A stretch of DNA of 64,000 nt, taken from the NCBI GenBank assembly GCA_025163595.1, contig CP104100.1:248001-312000 (forward strand), given 5' to 3'. Under the pieces are notes generated by a model. The model did no database searches and was not told the origin of the DNA. It saw only the letters and a list, made by a program, of their open reading frames with translations. Source of the DNA: Phaeobacter sp. G2. GTDB taxonomy: Bacteria; Pseudomonadota; Alphaproteobacteria; Rhodobacterales; Rhodobacteraceae. Positions 26,091 to 35,335 of the stretch are shown here, piece after piece (within the stretch, counting starts at the first letter, position 1; every line of letters begins with the position of its first letter). The position numbers were made by a program, and so were the translations under genes.

Positions 26091-28280
26091 ATGGACCGCG
26101 CTCAGATCGTGCATCAAAACTTCCTGGATCGGGTTGCCTCCGGCGCCCTGCCGCAGGGCGCGGCGCCAGCGGCGGGGCTGGCACCTGAGCAGGCGGTGGG
26201 GATCTACCGGGCACAGGTGCTGAGCCGGGCGTTGGATATTACCAGCCGGGCGATGCAAAAGGCGGGCCAGGGGTTTTATACCATCGGCTCTTCCGGGCAT
26301 GAGGGCATGGCGGCGGTTGCCCGTGCGCTGCGCCCCGATGATATGGCGTTTCTGCATTACCGCGATGCCGCCTTTCAGATTTCCCGCGCCGATCAAGTGC
26401 CGGGGCAACGTATTGCCTGGGATATGCTTCTGTCCTTTGCCTGCTCATCTGAGGACCCAACCTCGGGCGGGCGGCATAAGGTGCTGGGGTCCAAGGCGCT
26501 GATGATCCCGCCGCAGACCTCGACCATCGCCAGCCACCTGCCCAAGGCGGTAGGTGCTGCCTATTCCATCGGTGCTGCCAAACGCCATGCGCCCGAACAT
26601 CAGCTCATGCGCGACGACAGCATTGTCATGTGTTCTTTTGGCGATGCTTCTGCCAATCACTCCACCGCGCAGGGGGCGATCAATACGGCCGGCTGGACCT
26701 CGGTGCAGTCAACGCCGCTGCCGCTGTTGTTTGTCTGTGAGGACAACGGCATCGGCATTTCGACCAAGACACCCCAGGGCTGGATCGAGACCTCGATGCG
26801 CGCCCGCCCCGGCATCAAATACTTCAAGGCGGACGGGCTGGACATCTACGCGGCCCATGCGGTGGCACAAGAGGCCGCCGATTATGTGCGCCGCCGCAAG
26901 AAACCCGCCTTTTTGCATCTGGGCACTGTGCGGCTCTACGGTCATGCCGGCGCGGATGTGCCAACGACCTATTTGCCCAAATCCGAGGTCGAGGCAGACG
27001 AGGCCAATGATCCGCTGCTGCATTCGGTGCGCCTGTTGGACCAGGCCGGCGCCTTGCCCCGGGCAGAGGCGCTGAAGATCTACACCGAGACCTGTGCCCG
27101 GGTGGAACGTATCCGCGCCGAGGTGGTGACACGTCCGCATCTGCAAAGCGGTGCCGATGTTGCGGCCAGCCTGATCCCGCCCACCCGCGCCTGCGCTGCC
27201 AGCAATGGACCCAGCGCAGCGGACCGCGCCACTGCCTTTGGCGGTGACATGCGGGCTATGTCCGAGCCGCAGCCGATGTCACGGCTGATCAACTGGGCGC
27301 TGACCGATCTGATGCTGGCGCATAGCGAGATCGTCATGATGGGCGAAGACGTGGGCCGTAAGGGCGGCGTTTACGGTGTTACCCAAAAGCTGCACCAGCG
27401 CTTTGGCCGGGACAGGATGATTGATACGCTGCTGGATGAGCAGTCGATTTTGGGACTGGCCATTGGCATGGGGCACAATGGTTTTGTGCCGATGCCGGAA
27501 ATTCAGTTCCTGGCCTATCTGCACAATGCCGAAGACCAGCTGCGCGGCGAGGCTGCAACCCTGCCGTTTTTCTCTAACGGTCAATTCAGCAACCCGATGG
27601 TGCTGCGCATTGCGGGCCTGGGCTATCAAAAGGGTTTTGGTGGCCATTTCCACAATGACAACTCATTGGCGGTGTTGCGCGACATTCCGGGGATCGTGAT
27701 TGCCTGCCCTTCGGATGGGGCAGAGGCGGCGATGATGCTGCGCGAATCCGTTCGACTGGCGCGTGAAGAACAGCGGGTGGTGGTTTTTGTCGAACCAATC
27801 GCGCTCTACCCGATGCGGGACCTGCACGCGGCCAAGGATGGCGGCTGGATGCGGACCTACCCAGCCCCTGATCAAAGCATCGCTTTGGGTGAGGTGGGGC
27901 AGCATGGGGCGGGGACGGATCTTGCCATCGTGACCTATGGAAATGGGCGCTATCTGTCGACCCAGGCCCAGGCCGAGCTGGAGGCGCGGGGTATAAAGAC
28001 CCGCATTGTTGATCTGCGCTGGCTGGCGCCACTGCCGGCAGAGGCGCTGCTGCAAGCGACCAAGAGCTGCAAACATGTGCTGATTGTCGATGAATGCCGC
28101 ACCACTGGCAGCCAATCCGAGGCGCTGATGGCACTGTTTACGGAGGCCAGCGACCGCCCTGCCGCGCGCATCGCCGCCGAGGATTGCTTCATCGCCACCG
28201 GCCCGGCCTATGCCGCAACGCTGCCCTCAAAAGACAGCATTCTTGCCGCAGCCCTGGACCTGGTAGGAGCAAAACCATGA
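26091..28280 (+). CDS. Fused alpha/beta E1 component of a 2-oxoacid dehydrogenase
   Basis: The 729-residue protein joins both halves of a thiamine-diphosphate E1 in one chain. The alpha half, residues about 1-370, has GSSGHEGM and the TPP motif FGDASANHSTAQG (GD at 184-185) ending in DNG at 218-220. The beta half, about 390-729, has VMMGEDVGRKGGVYGVT with the catalytic Glu, and a C-terminal transketolase-like domain (TYGNGRYLSTQAQAELEARG). The family decarboxylates 2-oxo acids and acylates a lipoyl carrier. No E2 or E3 gene is adjacent. It overlaps the next gene by 4 bases. Confidence 0.88.
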   Translation: MDRAQIVHQNFLDRVASGALPQGAAPAAGLAPEQAVGIYRAQVLSRALDITSRAMQKAGQGFYTIGSSGHEGMAAVARALRPDDMAFLHYRDAAFQISRADQVPGQRIAWDMLLSFACSSEDPTSGGRHKVLGSKALMIPPQTSTIASHLPKAVGAAYSIGAAKRHAPEHQLMRDDSIVMCSFGDASANHSTAQGAINTAGWTSVQSTPLPLLFVCEDNGIGISTKTPQGWIETSMRARPGIKYFKADGLDIYAAHAVAQEAADYVRRRKKPAFLHLGTVRLYGHAGADVPTTYLPKSEVEADEANDPLLHSVRLLDQAGALPRAEALKIYTETCARVERIRAEVVTRPHLQSGADVAASLIPPTRACAASNGPSAADRATAFGGDMRAMSEPQPMSRLINWALTDLMLAHSEIVMMGEDVGRKGGVYGVTQKLHQRFGRDRMIDTLLDEQSILGLAIGMGHNGFVPMPEIQFLAYLHNAEDQLRGEAATLPFFSNGQFSNPMVLRIAGLGYQKGFGGHFHNDNSLAVLRDIPGIVIACPSDGAEAAMMLRESVRLAREEQRVVVFVEPIALYPMRDLHAAKDGGWMRTYPAPDQSIALGEVGQHGAGTDLAIVTYGNGRYLSTQAQAELEARGIKTRIVDLRWLAPLPAEALLQATKSCKHVLIVDECRTTGSQSEALMALFTEASDRPAARIAAEDCFIATGPAYAATLPSKDSILAAALDLVGAKP

Positions 28281-29320
28281 CCCGCACCGCCGTTCTGATC
28301 TGCCCCGGCCGGGGCACCTATAACAAGCCCGAGCTGGGCTATCTGCACCGCCATCACGCTGATAAGGCGGCGCTGTTTGCGGGCTTTGACGCGGCGCGGG
28401 CTGCATTGGGCCAGGAAGAGGTCACCGCTTTGGATGGGGCAACGCGGTTTTCGGTAGGGAAATACTCGCGCGGGGATATTGCCTCGCCGCTGATCTATGC
28501 CAGCGCTTTGGCGGATGCGCAGTCACTGGCGGAGGATATCGAGGTGGTTGCGGTCACTGGCAACTCCATGGGCTGGTATATCGCGCTGGCCGCTGCCGGG
28601 GCGCTGTCAGCGCAGGATGGGTCTGAGTTGGTGAACACCATGGGGACCTTGATGCAGGAGCATCTGATTGGCGGACAGCTGGTCTATCCCTTTACCGGTG
28701 ATGACTGGCGCCCAGATCTGCAGCGCAAGGCAGAGCTTTTGGCGCTGGTGGCGCAGATCAACGGCCGCAGCGGGCATGTTCTGGCGCTGTCGATTGATCT
28801 GGGGGGGATGCTGGTGCTGGCCGGAGATGACGCTGGCCTGGCTGCCTTTGAGGCTGCGGTGCCGCAAATCGCAGATCGTTTCCCCATGCGGCTGGCCAAC
28901 CACGCCGGATTTCACACAGCGCTACAGGCGCCGGTGGCTGCTGAGGGGCGCAAACGCCTGGATGGCGCCATGCTGACGCAGCCCGCAGTGCCGCTGGTGG
29001 ATGGGCGCGGGGCAATCTGGCAGCCGGGGTCTACTGATCTGGCCAGTCTTTGGGACTATACCCTGGGGCATCAGGTGGTGGAGAGCTATGATTTCACCCG
29101 CGCAGTGCAGATCGCAGCGCAGGAATATGCGCCGGATCTGTTTATCGTCACCGGCCCTGGCACCACGCTGGGTGGGGCTGTGGCGCAATCGCTGGTGCAT
29201 CAGGATTGGCGGGGTATGACGGACAAGGCGGCGTTCAAGGCGCGGCAGGCAGAAGAGCCGCTGTTGATCTCCATGGGGGATGATAGTCAACGATCTGTGG
29301 CGACTGCTCCTGCTTCGTAG
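28277..29320 (+). CDS. ACP S-malonyltransferase-like acyltransferase
   Basis: The 347-residue protein resembles FabD-type acyltransferases. The N-terminal CPGRGTYNKPELG stands where GQGSQ is usual, and GNSMGW is a variant of the GHSLGE nucleophile elbow with its Ser retained. NHAGFHTALQAP keeps the catalytic His. The Ser-His pair is intact but the flanking motifs are unusual, so the acyl group may not be malonyl. It is translationally coupled to the fused E1, which suggests that acyl transfer follows 2-oxoacid decarboxylation in one pathway. The frame is open upstream to 28094, but the ATG at 28277 is chosen. Confidence 0.7.
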   Translation: MTRTAVLICPGRGTYNKPELGYLHRHHADKAALFAGFDAARAALGQEEVTALDGATRFSVGKYSRGDIASPLIYASALADAQSLAEDIEVVAVTGNSMGWYIALAAAGALSAQDGSELVNTMGTLMQEHLIGGQLVYPFTGDDWRPDLQRKAELLALVAQINGRSGHVLALSIDLGGMLVLAGDDAGLAAFEAAVPQIADRFPMRLANHAGFHTALQAPVAAEGRKRLDGAMLTQPAVPLVDGRGAIWQPGSTDLASLWDYTLGHQVVESYDFTRAVQIAAQEYAPDLFIVTGPGTTLGGAVAQSLVHQDWRGMTDKAAFKARQAEEPLLISMGDDSQRSVATAPAS

Positions 29321-29394
29321 GTAGGCTGTGGCTGCTGTCTGGTTTGAGATGGTCAAACCAGTCGGATCAGGTAAGCGGACAGCCTGACAGGCAA

Positions 29395-29490
29395 GGGGGG
29401 GGCTCCCGCGCGCCGGGCCTGTTTTACTGACGCAAAACCACCCGGCCCTTGGGCCCGGCGCCGCCCGTTCCGGGCGGCGCGCCAGCACCT
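29395..29490 (+). repeat. GC-rich palindromic intergenic element, copy A
   Basis: The element begins with eight Gs and CTCCCGC (29395-29409), includes TTGGGCCCGGCGCCG (29449-29463), and ends with a hairpin whose arms are CGCCGCCCG (29459-29467) and CGGGCGGCG (29471-29479). The same order of parts occurs near 60815, near 62968 and, inverted, near 63224, with different stem sequences. It lies between the convergent acyltransferase and cyclase genes. A separate CTGGTTTGA/TCAAACCAG hairpin precedes it at 29339-29361. Confidence 0.75.
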
Positions 29491-29546
29491 GCGGCAGGCG
29501 GTGCGCCTTGTGATCCCGTCTATTTTGGGCAACTTCAATTGCGCAG

Positions 29547-31235
29547 CTATTTGATGACTTTGGCGGGAACGGGCGGTGGGCCACCTGGTTCGGGCTGGGG
29601 CTTACGGTCTGGCGCGGTGAGGAAGGGCGCGAGAGCGTAGCTTTCGACTGGTTGGCTGACATTGTGCAGGCTCAAGGCGCCGAGAGGTGTGGCGTTTTGG
29701 CAGGAGCCTGGCAGCGAGTTCTGGCTGACCACGATCTGATGGCCCAGCGTCTTGCCATAGTCGCCAAGGCGGGCCGCGATATTGGCAGCCTGGCCAATGA
29801 CGGTGAAATCCAGCCGCTCCCGCGAGCCGACATTGCCATAGGTCACGGTGCCATAGGCAATACCGCTGGCACATTTGAGTTCAGGCAAGTCATGCTCGGC
29901 TGCGACCTCCGCCAGAGCCGGGACAATACTGCGGGCGGACTTCAGCGCCTGGGCACGGGCCTGATCTGCATCCTGCCCGCTCTCCTCGCCGGCGGGAAAC
30001 ACTGCCAGAACCGCGTCGCCGATGAATTTCAGCACCTCGCCGCCATTGTCATGCACGATGGTGGAGGCGGTGTCGAAAAACGCATTCAGCAGCTTGATAT
30101 AGTCATGCCGTCCCAGCTGCTCCTCCAGCAGGGTCGAGCCACGCAGATCGCAGAACATGATGGCGGCGTCGATCTCATCGCCTTCGCCGCGGCGGATCTT
30201 GCCGCCCAAAACCCGTTCACCGGTGCGTTTGCCCACATAGGTTTCCAGCAGGGATTGGGCGTTTTCGCGCTGCATGAAGACCTCATAGTAACGGGCCACC
30301 ACGGCGGAACATTCAAAGATCAGACCCAGATTGGCGGTAGAGAACCCATTCGGGTGATCCGAGGCCACGGTGAGCACATTGATTCGCCCATCCGAGAAGG
30401 GCAGCGGCATGGCGACATAATCCGTTGCCCCGGCGGCGCGCAGATCGCTGAGGATGGGGAAGGCATCGTCGCTGTCTTCGGTGTCGATGCGATGGCGCAC
30501 ACCCCCCAGACCTTTGGAGACATGGCGCAGCGGACTGGCATTATAAGAGGGGTGCTCGTAGATTTCATAGCTGGGCGCGTAGGTCGTCACCTCATCTGTG
30601 GCCTTCTGCCAGATGAAGTTTTTCCCCGCGATTTGTGGGTGCAAGGACCAGGCCAGTACCGATAGGCGCGACAGGTTCACGCCTTGCTCAAGCAGCTTTT
30701 CAGCAAAGGCCTTGGTAAACTCTGCTGGGGTGGGTAAAAAGGCAGCCTCACGCAGCAGCCAGTCGACCAGCGGACCGGAGATATTGCCATATTCAGGTGG
30801 CGCAATCTGATTCGAGCCAAGGTCGATCAGGGTGTCAGGATCAGAGACGAAGCCCACATGGCCTGCGATCTGCGAGGCCTCTGGCAGGGTGTTCTCATAG
30901 ATCCAGACGGCGTTGTCGACGCGACCATCCTCTAGTTTCAGGTCATGGTAGCAGGCGGTGCCTTTGAAGGGGCAGAAGGTCTGCAGACCAACTTTGTTGG
31001 AGAGATCCACCACGAGATCATCGCGCGGAATGTAGATGGTTGGCTGTACCCGGGTTTCATACATCACCCGCGCGCGGGTGCTTTTGGCCAAAAGGCAACC
31101 ACCGCGCCGCACCTGAACCTCGCCGCGCAGGGGCTCGACCAGAATGCCATAGCCATGATTTTGCGGGCCGCGATTCTGTGGCCCGGTACTGTTGGGGCCG
31201 GCACTGTTGGGGGGAGGCGGAACATGTGCGTTCAT
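29547..31235 (-). CDS. DUF427-class III nucleotidyl cyclase fusion protein
   Basis: The 562-residue protein starts with a Pro/Asn-rich leader (1-28). A DUF427-like domain (about 31-125; AKSTRARVMYETRVQPTIYI, FCPFKGTACYHD) is followed by a middle region (about 150-330) that I cannot name. The class III cyclase domain (about 350-520) has metal Asp363 in FCDLRGST, Asp407 in FIGDAV, purine-site Lys403 and a Thr in DFTVIG, a set favouring ATP. Transition-state Asn and Arg are in AANIAARL. No membrane segment is seen, so it should be cytoplasmic. The tail is Pro-rich. Confidence 0.85.
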   Translation of the reverse strand: MNAHVPPPPNSAGPNSTGPQNRGPQNHGYGILVEPLRGEVQVRRGGCLLAKSTRARVMYETRVQPTIYIPRDDLVVDLSNKVGLQTFCPFKGTACYHDLKLEDGRVDNAVWIYENTLPEASQIAGHVGFVSDPDTLIDLGSNQIAPPEYGNISGPLVDWLLREAAFLPTPAEFTKAFAEKLLEQGVNLSRLSVLAWSLHPQIAGKNFIWQKATDEVTTYAPSYEIYEHPSYNASPLRHVSKGLGGVRHRIDTEDSDDAFPILSDLRAAGATDYVAMPLPFSDGRINVLTVASDHPNGFSTANLGLIFECSAVVARYYEVFMQRENAQSLLETYVGKRTGERVLGGKIRRGEGDEIDAAIMFCDLRGSTLLEEQLGRHDYIKLLNAFFDTASTIVHDNGGEVLKFIGDAVLAVFPAGEESGQDADQARAQALKSARSIVPALAEVAAEHDLPELKCASGIAYGTVTYGNVGSRERLDFTVIGQAANIAARLGDYGKTLGHQIVVSQNSLPGSCQNATPLGALSLHNVSQPVESYALAPFLTAPDRKPQPEPGGPPPVPAKVIK

Positions 31236-31471
31236 TCGGGGCGATCCTCTTGTCCCCCCGACGTCCGAGAGGCCTGTTGAGCCCCGGACGCAACGAGAGA
31301 CACCCCAGGGCGCCTCCCACAGGGAGGCAGCCCTATATGTGGGGCTTTGGAGGTGAATATCCAGTGGCTGGAAGGATCATCTGTGCACAGGGGATGTGTT
31401 TTGCTGCCAAATCCACCCCGGCTCGCCAAGTTGTGACCAGCACTTGGCGCGCCCAGACACAGGCAGGCAGG
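31236..31471. promoter_or_regulatory. Region upstream of the cyclase fusion, with two inverted repeats
   Basis: Two perfect inverted repeats lie here: GCCTCCC-ACA-GGGAGGC at 31312-31328 and CGCCAAGT (31424-31431) with ACTTGGCG (31442-31449) around a 10-base spacer. They sit after the transmembrane winged-helix gene and before the cyclase gene on the minus strand. Neither is followed by a clear T-run, so operator or attenuator roles are as likely as termination. Confidence 0.4.
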
Positions 31472-32173
31472 TCAGACCATGCGGATGACGTCCTTGCTGA
31501 TCGCCAAGACATAGCCGCGTTTGGCAATGTTTTTGACCAGAAGTTCGCTCACCATCTGGTTGCCCAGAGTGTCGCGCAGCCGCTTGATCCGGGTGGCACC
31601 GGCGGCCTCTTCGCAATCGCTGCTGTGCTTGCCGGAAATCACCGCCTCGATCTCGGCGCCTGACAGCACGTCATCATCCATCCGGGCCTCGGCCAGGGCA
31701 GAGAGTGTCTCCATCGCGGCGGCGGTCAGTTTGAACCCCATGTTGTTGAGGTAGACAGTGTGTTCCTCGCGACTGATCAACAGCTCGGTCACCTGAATAC
31801 CCGATCGTTCGATCTGGGCCATGCGGCGGTTGAGCAGCAAGAGCATTGCCAGCACCACCAGAGCGACAATCATCATGGCGGTGGCAAAGACCAAGAGCAC
31901 AAAAATCACCACCCGGTAGCTGGCCAGGGTATCGGCAAAGGCGGTGCCGGATTGGGCCAGGATCTCCAGCAGTTTGATTTCGGCCTGGGCGGTCAGGTCG
32001 TTTTCGACAAAGAGCTGTTCCACCCGTGCGTTAAAGGCATTGGCATCGGGCAGCGCCAGCAAAAGCACCGTGCCGGTGATGGCCAACAGGGCGGCGATCA
32101 GGGCGATGCCAAAGGCGATGATACGGCTGCCTGCTGTGCGGGCCTCAGAAACGGAGAAAATAGGATCCGGCAT
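31472..32173 (-). CDS. Membrane-anchored winged-helix protein (two N-terminal TM helices)
   Basis: The 233-residue protein has hydrophobic helices at about 16-41 (IIAFGIALIAALLAITGTVL) and 87-113 (VVIFVLLVFATAMMIVALVV), separated by an extracytoplasmic loop of about 45 residues. The C-terminal part, about 135-225, looks like an OmpR-type winged helix (KLTAAAMETLSALAEAR, ATRIKRLRDTLGNQMV, KRGYVLAI). DNA binding at the C-terminus reverses the ToxR/CadC layout. AAGGAAGG precedes the ATG. The start overlaps the small secreted-protein gene by 29 bases. Confidence 0.7.
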   Translation of the reverse strand: MPDPIFSVSEARTAGSRIIAFGIALIAALLAITGTVLLLALPDANAFNARVEQLFVENDLTAQAEIKLLEILAQSGTAFADTLASYRVVIFVLLVFATAMMIVALVVLAMLLLLNRRMAQIERSGIQVTELLISREEHTVYLNNMGFKLTAAAMETLSALAEARMDDDVLSGAEIEAVISGKHSSDCEEAAGATRIKRLRDTLGNQMVSELLVKNIAKRGYVLAISKDVIRMV

Positions 32174-32438
32174 TGGCCTTCCTTTGTTGCAGGCCTTCGG
32201 GACCAAAGATCGCCATCACATTCAACAGGGTCCAGCCGGAGGCCGCAAGGCGGGACTGGATTTCCCCCTGCGCGGCGGCCTTGTTGCAGGCGCCCCGGAT
32301 CTGGATCACCCCGTAATGCAATTTCAGCGGGTTGTTCTGCTTGGCCTTGTAATCGGCATAGCAATCGGCGGCCTGTGCGGGCGCAATCTGCGCCAACAAA
32401 GCAAAGCATATCAGCGGTATGGCAAGGGCGTGTTTCAT
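32145..32438 (-). CDS. Small secreted protein of unknown function (97 aa)
   Basis: The ATG at 32438 opens with a signal peptide (MKHALAIPLICFALLAQIAPAQA). The mature part of about 74 residues has two cysteines (DCYADYKAKQ, RGACNKAAAQ) that could form a disulfide, and it ends GSYFLRF. The longer frame to 32675 lacks a sensible N-terminus. Similar small proteins occur in related genera but I know no function. It overlaps the membrane winged-helix gene by 29 bases, so the two are probably co-expressed. Confidence 0.7.
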   Translation of the reverse strand: MKHALAIPLICFALLAQIAPAQAADCYADYKAKQNNPLKLHYGVIQIRGACNKAAAQGEIQSRLAASGWTLLNVMAIFGPEGLQQRKANAGSYFLRF

Positions 32439-32689
32439 CTGCACACCCTGCCCTGAAAGCTGGATGAAATTCAATAACAACAGCCGTTTGTCCCATCGGT
32501 TATTCGATATCATGGCGCTGTTATTGCCTGTCTGAGCGGTGTTGGCCGAGTGTGAGGGTGCAGATTTTAATCCCGCCAACATCCCTGCCATTACCCCTGC
32601 CGACATCACGGCAGACATGGCTGAAACACAGCGGGTTGCCGCCCTATCAGGCGGCGCAACCAGACAGTAACACAATAGGAACCAATCCG

Positions 32690-33166
32690 ATGACCCAGAG
32701 CACTCAGCCTAAACAACACCGTAAATTCATCGCCGTCATTCTGGCCGCAGCACTGGCCATCACCGGGGCCTCCTCGGGGCCTGCGCGGGCCGGGGATGAC
32801 TTTGGAAAGGTGGTCGCAGGACTGGCGGTTTTGGGCATCCTGGGCGCGGCAATTCACGATCACAACACGCGGGACCACCGCCGTGGGACTGTGACCCGGC
32901 CGCATCGCCCAAATCCAACGCCGCATCCCCGTCCGCTGCCGCCGCGCTTTGGTCGCTATGATCTGCCGGCACAATGCGTGAAGTATTTTCCCAACTTCCG
33001 AAATGGCAAAACCCTGGTGGCGCGCGGTTGCCTGCAACGCAACTACAATCAGGTCCGTTCCCTGCCGCAAAGCTGCAAGGTGACCTTCTGGAACGGTCGG
33101 AAAAATCGCACCGCTTACAAGCCCCGGTGTCTGAACAAGCATGGCTACCGCCTGGTCAATCGCTAA
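32690..33166 (+). CDS. Secreted basic protein of unknown function (158 aa)
   Basis: The product has a signal peptide or N-terminal anchor (KFIAVILAAALAITGASSGPARA), then a small hydrophobic stretch (VVAGLAVLGILGAAI), a His/Arg/Pro-rich linker (HRPNPTPHPRPLPPRFG), and a C-terminal domain with four cysteines (PAQCVKYF, RGCLQRNY, QSCKVTF, PRCLNKHGY). AATAGGA precedes the ATG at 32690. It is divergent from the minus-strand trio ending in the cyclase fusion. The cysteine pattern suggests an oxidised periplasmic domain; the function is unknown. Confidence 0.68.
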   Translation: MTQSTQPKQHRKFIAVILAAALAITGASSGPARAGDDFGKVVAGLAVLGILGAAIHDHNTRDHRRGTVTRPHRPNPTPHPRPLPPRFGRYDLPAQCVKYFPNFRNGKTLVARGCLQRNYNQVRSLPQSCKVTFWNGRKNRTAYKPRCLNKHGYRLVNR

Positions 33167-33214
33167 GGGGCACGCTGAAAAGTGACCCAAGTGCAACACG
33201 TCGAGCAGACTTGA

Positions 33215-33238
33215 GGGGGCCTTGGCCCCCTTCTTTTT
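33215..33238 (+). terminator. Rho-independent terminator after the secreted-protein gene
   Basis: A 7-base GGGGGCC/GGCCCCC stem with a TT loop (33215-33230) is followed by TTCTTTTT. It ends the transcript of the gene at 32690. Confidence 0.85.
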
Positions 33239-33305
33239 GTGCCTCACAGCGGGTGGCTTGCGCCGAGAGCTTGCAAAACGGGATGATTTTGGGTCTGACA
33301 GGGAC

Positions 33306-33923
33306 ATGGAACAGCCAGACAACAGCCTAGAGATCGCCGCCCATGAAAAGGGCTATTTGAGGATTGCCGGAGTCGATGAGGTGGGCCGGGGGCCGCTTGC
33401 CGGACCCGTCACGGCGGCGGCCGTGGTCCTGGATCTGGCGCAGCTGCCTGAAGGGCTGAATGATTCCAAAAAGCTGAGCGCAAAAAAACGTGCCGCCCTC
33501 GCCGCAGAGATCTGGGCCAGTGCCGAGGTTTCCCTCGCAGAGGCCAGCGTTGAAGAGATTGATTCCATTAATATTCTCCGCGCCTCGCATCTGGCGATGG
33601 AGCGCGCGGTGGCGGCCTTGGACCCGCCCCCGGATTACCTGCTGATTGACGGCAATATGATCCCCCGCGACCTGACAATTGAGTCGGAAGCAGTGGTCAA
33701 AGGAGATGGCAAATCAGTCTCGATTGCAGCCGCCTCGATCGTGGCAAAAGAGGCACGCGATTTGCTCATGGTGGATTTGGCGCAACAGTTTCCAGGATAT
33801 GGATGGGAGCGCAACGCCGGATATCCTTCAAAGCAACACCGGGAGGCCTTGGTCGAATTGGGGGTGACACCACATCATCGGCGCTCATTCAAACCTGTAC
33901 ACAAGATATTGTATCAAGAGTGA
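33306..33923 (+). CDS. rnhB: Ribonuclease HII
   Basis: The 205-residue enzyme cleaves the RNA strand of RNA-DNA hybrids and single ribonucleotides in DNA. The catalytic acids are visible in [14 protein letters not shown] (Asp, Glu) and YLLIDGN (Asp), and [12 protein letters not shown] and KQHREAL are typical of RnhB. The ATG at 33306 is chosen on family length; the frame to 33222 includes the upstream terminator region. ccrM follows about 110 bases downstream. Confidence 0.95.
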   Translation: MEQPDNSLEIAAHEKGYLRIAGVDEVGRGPLAGPVTAAAVVLDLAQLPEGLNDSKKLSAKKRAALAAEIWASAEVSLAEASVEEIDSINILRASHLAMERAVAALDPPPDYLLIDGNMIPRDLTIESEAVVKGDGKSVSIAAASIVAKEARDLLMVDLAQQFPGYGWERNAGYPSKQHREALVELGVTPHHRRSFKPVHKILYQE

Positions 33924-35138
<1,215 letters not shown>

Positions 35139-35235
35139 CCCGCCCGACTGTTTTCAAACTTATCCAAGTTAACCACCGGTCCCCGAGCCTGCGTCACCCA
35201 ATGTGGCGCGGCCTGAACATGGGGACCGCACCTTG

Positions 35236-35260
35236 CCCCGCCTGTTAGGCGGGGTTTTTT
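35236..35260 (+). terminator. Rho-independent terminator after ccrM
   Basis: A 7-base CCCCGCC/GGCGGGG stem with a TGTTA loop (35236-35254) is followed by six Ts. It ends the ccrM transcript. Confidence 0.88.
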
Positions 35261-35335
35261 CGTGTTGCCTGCCAGCTGGAGGATGTATGTTGCCGAGGGA
35301 CTGCCTATCTAGGGCACAGAAATAGGGATTTCCTG

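Noticed and set aside
25645..26214. Upstream extension of the exonuclease frame (about 190 aa)
   Set aside because: The residues have no family likeness, the frame overlaps the E1 fusion start on the other strand, and a TetR-like segment occupies another frame of the same DNA.
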